The notes under the pieces were generated by a model, which was given only the letters and a program-made list of their open reading frames with translations, made no database searches and had not been told where the DNA came from. A stretch of DNA of 11,429 nucleotides from Alphaproteobacteria bacterium (lineage in GTDB: Bacteria; Pseudomonadota; Alphaproteobacteria; Caulobacterales; Parvularculaceae), in contig JAUIEG010000038.1 of NCBI GenBank assembly GCA_030428745.1, positions 1-11,429 on the forward strand. The letters are read 5' to 3'. The first letter of the stretch is position 1. Each line of letters begins with the position of its first letter. This document shows, piece after piece, positions 6,267 through 11,429 of the stretch. The position numbers and the translations under genes are program-made.

Positions 6267-8572
6267 GTATTCCTAAGCGAGCCCTTGCCAGTGTCTCGTT
6301 AATAGCGCTTGCGAGCGCTGCAGCGTTCACGCCTGCGCAAGCGGCGGATGAAATCGTCGTGACGGCGCAGTTCCGCAGCCAGAACCTGCAGGACACGCCG
6401 ATCGCGATCACCGCGTTAACCGGCGATGATCTGGATGTCCGTGGTCAAACCAGTTTGACAGATCTTCGCGCTCCAAACCTCACGGCTGAACCGGCGCCGG
6501 GTATTTTTGGACCCGCTGCTCAGATTTACATCCGCGGCGTCGGCCAGTTTGATTCGAACTTTGCCTTCGAGCCGGGCGTCGGCGTCTATATCGACGATGT
6601 CTACTATTCAACGGTCTTCGGTAATTCGTTCGACCTGTTGGACCTTGAACGGGTGGAAGTGCTGCGGGGCCCGCAGGGAACGCTGGCCGGCAAAAACTCC
6701 ATCGGCGGCGCCGTCAAGCTTTATTCCAGGAAGCCGGACGGAGAAACGTCGGGCTTCATCGAAGCGCAAACGGGCAGCTATGATCTTGCAAGCGTTCGAG
6801 CGGCGGGCAATCTGACCATTGTGCCCGACAGGGTTTTCCTTCGGCTTTCCGGCAAGGGTAAGCACATTAACGGGTATATCGACCGCATCGACTATGCCTG
6901 CGCCAATCCCGGTTCGCCCCTCCCAAGCCTCATCACAGATGATACGGGTGACTGCAGGCTCGGCCGGCTGGGCGGCGGTAACGAGGTTGGTCTTCGGGCG
7001 CAGCTGCGCATGCTTCCGATGGATAACCTTGAGATCAATCTGTCAGCGGATTATTTCGATAGCTCGGGCGACCCGGGGGCGAGTATTTTGATTGAAGCCC
7101 GTCCGGCGGCCAATGAGCTCAACGGCGTTACCTACGGGCCGCAATTTCAATCCCCTAACCCTTATACCAGCTACGCTACATATCGCGGCACGGCCACGTC
7201 GAGTTATGATGCGATTGCAAAGAGCGAGCTTACCTCGTGGGGGCTCGCCGGAACGATCAATTTCGATCTTTCGGAAAATCTGCAATTTACATCGATTACG
7301 TCATACCGGGAAGCCGAATCCTATTTCGTCGTCGACAATGACGAAAGCCCGATCCCAAAGAGTGAATCGATCGGCAAGCCGACACAAAATCAATTTACGC
7401 AGGAGGTCCGCCTGAACGCCACTCTTGGAGAGCTGATTGATCTGACTGTTGGCGGATATTACTATGAGGGCAACGCCGTACAAGGCGGGCGAAACCTGAT
7501 CGGCTCGATCGGCGCAGACTTCGTTACGGCGGATGATGTCGATTCAGAGAGCAAATCCGTTTTCGCGCACGCAATCGTTCATGTCACAGAAGATCTCAAT
7601 TTGACGGGCGGTATTCGATACACCGACGACACTAAGACGTTCACCCATACACGTTCTCTGGTTGACGGTGGGTTTAGTCCGGCGGTGAACCCGATCGATG
7701 GACAAAGCGCGACTTTCGCCGAGGAGATCGTGGATTACCGTGCGGTCATCGACTACCGCTGGTCTCCGTCCTTCTTCACCTACGCTCAATTCTCAACCGG
7801 GTTTAAAGGCGGCGGCGTCAATCCTCGCGTGTTCTTCCCGAACCAGGTGGTGCCTTTCGAAGAAGAAAAGGTGAAAGCCTATGAAATCGGCTTCAAGAGC
7901 AATTTCCTCGACAACACCGTCCGGTTGAATGTTGCAGGCTTCCTGAATGACTACACAAATATTCAAATTCAGACGAGCACGCCATTTTTCAACGTTAATC
8001 TTCCAGTGAATGACGACATCACCTCGCCGGATTATAACCCGGCTGCGGGCTCTTTCCCGGCCTCCGTGTTCCTGAACGCCGGCGACGTTCGGCAGAAGGG
8101 CGGAGAAGCGGAATTGAGTTATGCGCCCAACGATCGGCTGTTGATTGAAGCCAGCGTCAGCTATCTGAAAGGCAAATACACGGAGCTTTTGCCACAAGCG
8201 ACGGCTTCCAGTTTGACGCTGGATATGGAGCTGCCATTTGCGCCGCACTGGCAGACGGATCTCGGCATTCAATATGAGTTTCCGGTTGGCAGCGGTTCGT
8301 TGACGCCGCGTCTCGATTATCACTACCAGTCAGGTAGTTTCGGCGGCGCCATTAACGATCCTCGCAACCGGCTTGAATCACGCAACATTCTTGATGCGCG
8401 GTTGACTTATCGCACGGCTGATGAGGATTGGGAGGCGACGATCGGGGTTAGCAACCTGACGGATGACTTCTTCTACTACTCGAAGTTCGATATTTTTGCG
8501 GCTGCCGGTTACGTTACAGGTACGCCGTCAAGGCCGCGCGAGTGGTTCCTTAGCGTCAAGCGGAACTTCTAA
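6245..8572 (+). CDS. TonB-dependent outer-membrane receptor
   Basis: This 775-residue receptor should take up a ligand across the outer membrane using energy from TonB-ExbBD. Residues 1-33 are a Sec signal peptide with a hydrophobic core (SVSLIALASAAAF) and a likely cut after AQA. The TonB box DEIVVTA follows at 35-41. The plug domain runs to about 165, with IYIRGVG, VGVYIDDVY and RVEVLRGPQGTLAGKNS. The rest is a 22-strand-type beta barrel ending in the aromatic residue of VKRNF, as outer-membrane assembly needs. The length is normal and no break is seen. Plug motifs are of the broad iron-complex receptor class, but in alphaproteobacteria such proteins often import organic compounds. Its place beside a catabolic operon under a shared LysR operator makes substrate uptake more likely than iron uptake. 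The ATG is fixed by AGGGAG 7 bases upstream. Confidence 0.95.
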   Translation: MTKPLDCRIPKRALASVSLIALASAAAFTPAQAADEIVVTAQFRSQNLQDTPIAITALTGDDLDVRGQTSLTDLRAPNLTAEPAPGIFGPAAQIYIRGVGQFDSNFAFEPGVGVYIDDVYYSTVFGNSFDLLDLERVEVLRGPQGTLAGKNSIGGAVKLYSRKPDGETSGFIEAQTGSYDLASVRAAGNLTIVPDRVFLRLSGKGKHINGYIDRIDYACANPGSPLPSLITDDTGDCRLGRLGGGNEVGLRAQLRMLPMDNLEINLSADYFDSSGDPGASILIEARPAANELNGVTYGPQFQSPNPYTSYATYRGTATSSYDAIAKSELTSWGLAGTINFDLSENLQFTSITSYREAESYFVVDNDESPIPKSESIGKPTQNQFTQEVRLNATLGELIDLTVGGYYYEGNAVQGGRNLIGSIGADFVTADDVDSESKSVFAHAIVHVTEDLNLTGGIRYTDDTKTFTHTRSLVDGGFSPAVNPIDGQSATFAEEIVDYRAVIDYRWSPSFFTYAQFSTGFKGGGVNPRVFFPNQVVPFEEEKVKAYEIGFKSNFLDNTVRLNVAGFLNDYTNIQIQTSTPFFNVNLPVNDDITSPDYNPAAGSFPASVFLNAGDVRQKGGEAELSYAPNDRLLIEASVSYLKGKYTELLPQATASSLTLDMELPFAPHWQTDLGIQYEFPVGSGSLTPRLDYHYQSGSFGGAINDPRNRLESRNILDARLTYRTADEDWEATIGVSNLTDDFFYYSKFDIFAAAGYVTGTPSRPREWFLSVKRNF

Positions 8573-8591
8573 CGACGTCATTGTTTCCGCA

Positions 8592-8643
8592 TAAACTATC
8601 CGCTCATGCGCGCCGCCAAGTCGCGCATGAGCCCTGTAGTTTA
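8592..8643 (+). terminator. Two-tier hairpin after the receptor gene
   Basis: GCTCATGCGCG (8602-8612) and CGCGCATGAGC (8622-8632) form a perfect 11-bp stem around a 9-base loop. An outer pair TAAACTA (8592-8598) and TAGTTTA (8637-8643) extends it by 7 bp across a small internal loop. It begins 20 bp past the receptor stop. The outer arms supply a T-rich 3' side, so an intrinsic terminator working from either side is the best reading. It separates the receptor unit from the SnoaL/MFS genes. Confidence 0.75.
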
Positions 8644-8799
8644 GGAAGGGCGACGTAAACAAGGCGGCAGCGGCGTTTTCGGCGCTCCAGCAATTAAGCT
8701 TCCCATGTGGAGCGAACCTACGGTTAGACGAAGACCATAGTTGACCCGATTTGATGTATCGCCATCAGCAAACACAACGCATAGATCAGGAGACCAGAG

Positions 8800-9498
8800 A
8801 TGGATAAGGTTGACCTTCTTATCAAGAAAAACGAAGAGCTAGAGGACAGACTCGGCAAGCTTGAAGATGTCAACGCCATCAAGCGGATTCATTTTTCTTA
8901 CGGATACTACATTGACTATTGTCACTATGACGACGTCGTAAATCTCTTCGCCGAAGACGGAGAGGTCGTGTTTCTTTCCGGCGTTTACAAAGGGCACGCG
9001 GGCGTCCGCCGGCTCTATTGCGATTGGATCCAGCAACTCTTCAATCAGGGGCGCGAAGGCCCAGATGATGGTTTCCTCTTCGATCACATACAGATGCAGG
9101 ACGTCATTACCATCGCTGACGACCGCAAGACCGCCAAGGGCCGGTTCCGGGGCGTGTTGCTCGGTGGGTCGCATGACATCCGCAAGTACAGGCCCGAGGG
9201 TGTGCCCCAGCAATTCATGGAATCCGGCATCTACGAGAATGATTATGTCCGCGAGGATGGCGTTTGGAAGATCAAGCGCCTCGACTACGTCCTGCAGTGG
9301 CAGGCGGAGTATGAGACCGGCTGGGCCCATACTGACGCCCACCTGCACCCTGCGCAGGTGGTTTATCCGGAAAACCCTCTGGGTCCCGATTATTTGACTG
9401 GCGAAAAACGCGAAACCTGGCCCTATCGGCAAGACATGCCGGTGCATTATGCGCACCCGGTGATCGCCAAAACGCTTGCAAAGCAAGCCAAGTCTTGA
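8800..9498 (+). CDS. SnoaL/NTF2-like fold protein, possible dehydratase or isomerase
   Basis: This 232-residue cytoplasmic protein has a SnoaL_4/NTF2-like cone fold. Residues 1-25 are a short charged helix, possibly coiled coil (LLIKKNEELEDRLGKLEDV). The fold runs from about 26 to 168, starting with IKRIHFSYGYYIDYCHYDDV and ending in VWKIKRLDYVLQW. Y36, D39 and H96 (FDHIQ) sit where fold members such as scytalone dehydratase and bile-acid 7-alpha-dehydratase place catalytic Tyr, Asp and His; this suggests an acid-base dehydratase or isomerase but is inference. The C-terminal 60 residues (VVYPENPLGPD) are an extension beyond the domain. AGGAG at 8788-8792 is 7 bases before the ATG. The 156 bases between the terminator hairpin and this gene hold no copy of the LysR dyads and only a weak TTGACC (8741), so its control is unclear. 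Confidence 0.85.
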   Translation: MDKVDLLIKKNEELEDRLGKLEDVNAIKRIHFSYGYYIDYCHYDDVVNLFAEDGEVVFLSGVYKGHAGVRRLYCDWIQQLFNQGREGPDDGFLFDHIQMQDVITIADDRKTAKGRFRGVLLGGSHDIRKYRPEGVPQQFMESGIYENDYVREDGVWKIKRLDYVLQWQAEYETGWAHTDAHLHPAQVVYPENPLGPDYLTGEKRETWPYRQDMPVHYAHPVIAKTLAKQAKS

Positions 9499-9569
9499 TC
9501 GAAGACGTAAGAAGGTTGGATGTGGCGCGTGTTAGAGATGCCGGCAATTTCAGTAGGTGAGTCATCGGC

Positions 9570-10883
9570 ATGAAGACTGACGCGGCATCCGGCCAACAGG
9601 AAGACTGGCGTCCAAGAACCGTCTATGCGCTGGGCTTTCTCACGCTGATCGCTGCTTTTAATTATCTTGACCGGTCGCTGCTCGGCCTCGCGCTTCCGGA
9701 CATCAAGGCGGAGATGCACGTTTCAGACACTGTGCTGGGCCTCGTTAGCGGTCTTGCCTTCGTTCTGTTTTATTCGGTTCTCGGCGTGCCGATCGCCTGG
9801 GCCGCCGACCGGTATAACAGGCGCAATATCATCACAATCGGCTTCGCCTTCTGGAGCATGATGACCATGCTTTCGGGCTTTGTTGCGAATATCTGGCAAT
9901 TGGCCGTCGCCCGCTTTCTGATGGGAGCGGGGGAAGCGGCGGGTCTGTCGCCGTCGGCGTCGATCATTTCCGATCTCTTCCGCTCGGAGCGCCGGGCGCT
10001 CGCCATGGCGATCTTCGGGACGTCGAGCGCGATCTCCGGCCTGGTTTTCTTTCCTCTCATGGGCTGGGTTGGTGACACCCAAGGGTGGCGCGCGATGTTC
10101 ATCGCCGCAGGGATACCCGGAATGTTGCTTGCGCTTTTGTTTTTATTGACGGTGCGCGAGCCCGTGCGCGGTGGAAAAGAAGCGGTCGCGACTGCTTTCA
10201 TGACCAGCAGCATAATGGAGACGGCGCGTTTCCTGATGAAGTCGCGCGTCTATCTTCTGCTGATCGCCGGTTCGACTTTCATGGGCGCAAACCTTTACGC
10301 CGCCGCCGCCTGGGCGCCGACATTCTTGTCACGGGTTCACGGCATGAATTTGACCGAGATCGCATCGGTGATTGGCGTTGTGCGCGGGGGCGTTGCGACG
10401 CTTGGCATCATCGCCGGCGGCTTGCTGATCGACCGGATTGGCCGCACCCGGCCAAATATGCGCGCGCGCATACCGGCGATCGCCTGCTTCATCGCCGGCC
10501 CGGCGGAGGCGGTCTTCCTGCTGAGCGATCCGGCTTTGCTTTGGATGCCAGCCTTTGTCATCTCGAGTTTGTTTGTTCTTGTTTATCAGGGGCCCGTGTT
10601 TGCGCTGGGCGTTAGTGTCGTGCGGGTTCAGATGCGGGCGATTGCAACCTCGATCCTGGTTTTTTCCACCGGACTGATCGGCCAGATTTTTGGGCCGCTT
10701 GTCGTCGGCATGTTGAATGATGCCCTGACCCCGGCGCTTGGAGATATGGCTGTGCGTTATTCATTGCTGTTTGCAGCGGCGACGCCGGTGTTTGCAGGAG
10801 TCATGTTCTGGCTCGCCGGCGAGCAGCTGGGAAGGGATGAAGCGCGCGCAGAGGTAAACGTTCAGCCCGGATCAGCGGTGTAG
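9570..10883 (+). CDS. MFS transporter, spinster-like
   Basis: This 437-residue inner-membrane protein has about 12 membrane helices, the normal size for a major facilitator. The first helix carries NYLDRSLLG (residues 31-39), typical of the spinster-like group. Motif A lies between helices 2 and 3 (GVPIAWAADRYNRR, 72-85). R115 and E122 in ARFLMGAGEAAG mark helix 4 and are commonly proton- or substrate-coupling positions. Relatives occur beside aromatic, terpenoid and steroid catabolic genes in alphaproteobacteria, which fits uptake or efflux of the cluster's compound. Start: ATG with AGGTGA 9 bases upstream. It follows the SnoaL gene by 71 bp with no terminator seen between, so the two are probably one operon. 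Confidence 0.92.
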   Translation: MKTDAASGQQEDWRPRTVYALGFLTLIAAFNYLDRSLLGLALPDIKAEMHVSDTVLGLVSGLAFVLFYSVLGVPIAWAADRYNRRNIITIGFAFWSMMTMLSGFVANIWQLAVARFLMGAGEAAGLSPSASIISDLFRSERRALAMAIFGTSSAISGLVFFPLMGWVGDTQGWRAMFIAAGIPGMLLALLFLLTVREPVRGGKEAVATAFMTSSIMETARFLMKSRVYLLLIAGSTFMGANLYAAAAWAPTFLSRVHGMNLTEIASVIGVVRGGVATLGIIAGGLLIDRIGRTRPNMRARIPAIACFIAGPAEAVFLLSDPALLWMPAFVISSLFVLVYQGPVFALGVSVVRVQMRAIATSILVFSTGLIGQIFGPLVVGMLNDALTPALGDMAVRYSLLFAAATPVFAGVMFWLAGEQLGRDEARAEVNVQPGSAV

Positions 10884-10891
10884 GTTTCGTG

Positions 10892-10913
10892 GGATCGGTG
10901 TTGCTGCCGATCC
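10892..10913 (+). terminator. Hairpin between the MFS gene and the Tat-signal gene
   Basis: GGATCGG (10892-10898) and CCGATCC (10907-10913) form a perfect 7-bp stem with an 8-base loop, 8 bp after the MFS stop. No T-run follows (GTCATATTGG). It could be a weak terminator or an mRNA-end structure that lowers expression of the next gene, whose start is 24 bp further on. Confidence 0.4.
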
Positions 10914-10937
10914 GTCATATTGGCGGGAAGTTTTGAA

Positions 10938-11429
10938 ATGCTGGTAAGGCGGCAAGTTCTAATGGGGGGCGGCGCGGGTTTTGCTGCGTTGGGATCTGCG
11001 CTTGTTCCGGGGCGAGCGAATGGCGCCGATGCGCTCTCTTTCTCGTACAATACGCCTTTATGCCTCATCGATTCCTTGATCGATGGCGCTACAGATATTG
11101 CTTCTGCAGCGGCAGAATTTGGCGCACCCGTCGTCCACTTTGCGGGCGATATCGGCGCGCCATGGCTCACACATCTTGAACCGGCATGGCGGCGCGATCC
11201 ACTGCCGGTGATTGGCGCCACCTATGCCGGCGCCTTCTTTTGTCTGGAACAACTTGCGCGTTCTAACGGGCTGGCCTGCACTTTCCGGGTTTTCCTTCCC
11301 ATGAGCCGACAGGGCGGTTCCGTCCATCCTTTCGCCGCCGAGGGGCAGAGCGTCCGCTCGAATGAGACCGCTCACGGCGCCAGGATTGGCGCGCTTTTTT
11401 CTTCAGCGCTGAGAGTAGCGGAGCTCGGC
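10938..11429 (+). CDS. Tat-exported protein of unknown family (3' end outside the window)
   Basis: The frame is open from ATG 10938 to the right edge, giving 164 codons of an incomplete protein. It starts MLVRRQVLMGGGAGFAALGS: a twin-arginine pair (R4, R5), a hydrophobic Gly/Ala core and a likely cut near ANGADA (residues 28-33), so export of a folded protein by the Tat system is expected. The mature part (APVVHFAGDIGAPWLTHL, VIGATYAGAFFCLEQLA) looks like an alternating alpha/beta fold, but I do not recognise the family. GGGAAG lies 7 bases upstream of the ATG, and the gene follows the MFS gene by 54 bp in the same direction, so it may be the third gene of that operon. Tat proteins often carry cofactors; no binding motif is visible in this portion. 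Confidence 0.8.
   Translation, partial: MLVRRQVLMGGGAGFAALGSALVPGRANGADALSFSYNTPLCLIDSLIDGATDIASAAAEFGAPVVHFAGDIGAPWLTHLEPAWRRDPLPVIGATYAGAFFCLEQLARSNGLACTFRVFLPMSRQGGSVHPFAAEGQSVRSNETAHGARIGALFSSALRVAELG

Noticed and set aside
8741..8769. TTGACC as a -35 box for the SnoaL gene
   Set aside because: No acceptable -10 hexamer lies 16-18 bp downstream, so I do not call a promoter.
8839..9486. 215-codon minus-strand frame
   Set aside because: It is the antisense shadow of the SnoaL-like gene, which has a good ribosome-binding site and recognisable fold.
1..11429. rRNA, tRNA, CRISPR arrays and transposase genes
   Set aside because: I found no tRNA-like cloverleaf, no regularly spaced direct repeats and no transposase or integrase motifs on either strand.

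Overview
The window looks like a chromosomal segment from an alphaproteobacterium. The evidence is the moderately GC-rich sequence, the style of the pyruvate carboxylase, LysR and TonB-receptor proteins, and Shine-Dalgarno-led genes with some GTG starts. A marine or aquatic lineage such as Hyphomonadales/Parvularculales is my guess; the sequence does not prove it. The left edge is housekeeping: the 3' end of pyruvate carboxylase (1-1020), converging on a small uncharacterised acidic protein (1035-1448, minus).

From about 1630 to the right end lies what looks like an accessory catabolic/uptake cluster. In order it holds: a control region (1632-1757); a 43-codon ORF (1926-2057) whose stop overlaps the GTG start of a TauD/TfdA-type Fe(II)/2-oxoglutarate dioxygenase (2054-2950); a large alpha/beta-hydrolase-domain protein (2993-4942); a convergent LysR regulator (4974-5852, minus); a divergent TonB-dependent outer-membrane receptor with a long leader (6245-8572) that ends at a strong hairpin; then a SnoaL/NTF2-like protein (8800-9498), a spinster-like MFS transporter (9570-10883) and the start of a Tat-exported protein (10938-right edge). 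A plausible reading is outer-membrane capture (TBDR), inner-membrane transport (MFS), and cytoplasmic conversion by the dioxygenase, hydrolase and SnoaL-fold enzyme. The substrate cannot be read from the sequence.

The most striking structure is a duplicated control module. The lysR/TBDR divergent promoter (5858-5924) and the region ahead of the dioxygenase operon (1691-1757) align without gaps. Both contain two 13-bp dyads whose centres are 23 bp apart: TCTC-N5-GAGA (a perfect LysR T-N11-A box), then CRCA-N5-TGYG with a compensatory base-pair change. A -10-like hexamer lies at the same offset in both. The likeness extends into the lysR 5' end on one side (decayed in the left copy). On the other side the ribosome-binding site and first codons (MTKPLD) of the receptor recur as the start of the 43-codon ORF. 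This suggests that a lysR-promoter-receptor module was duplicated and the left copy reduced to a promoter plus a short upstream ORF driving the dioxygenase operon. One LysR protein probably controls both transcription units.

I saw no rRNA, tRNA, CRISPR array or transposase gene. The receptor leader is about 150 bp longer than the left copy's and contains a 141-bp stretch bounded by 9-bp inverted repeats, a candidate small insertion.
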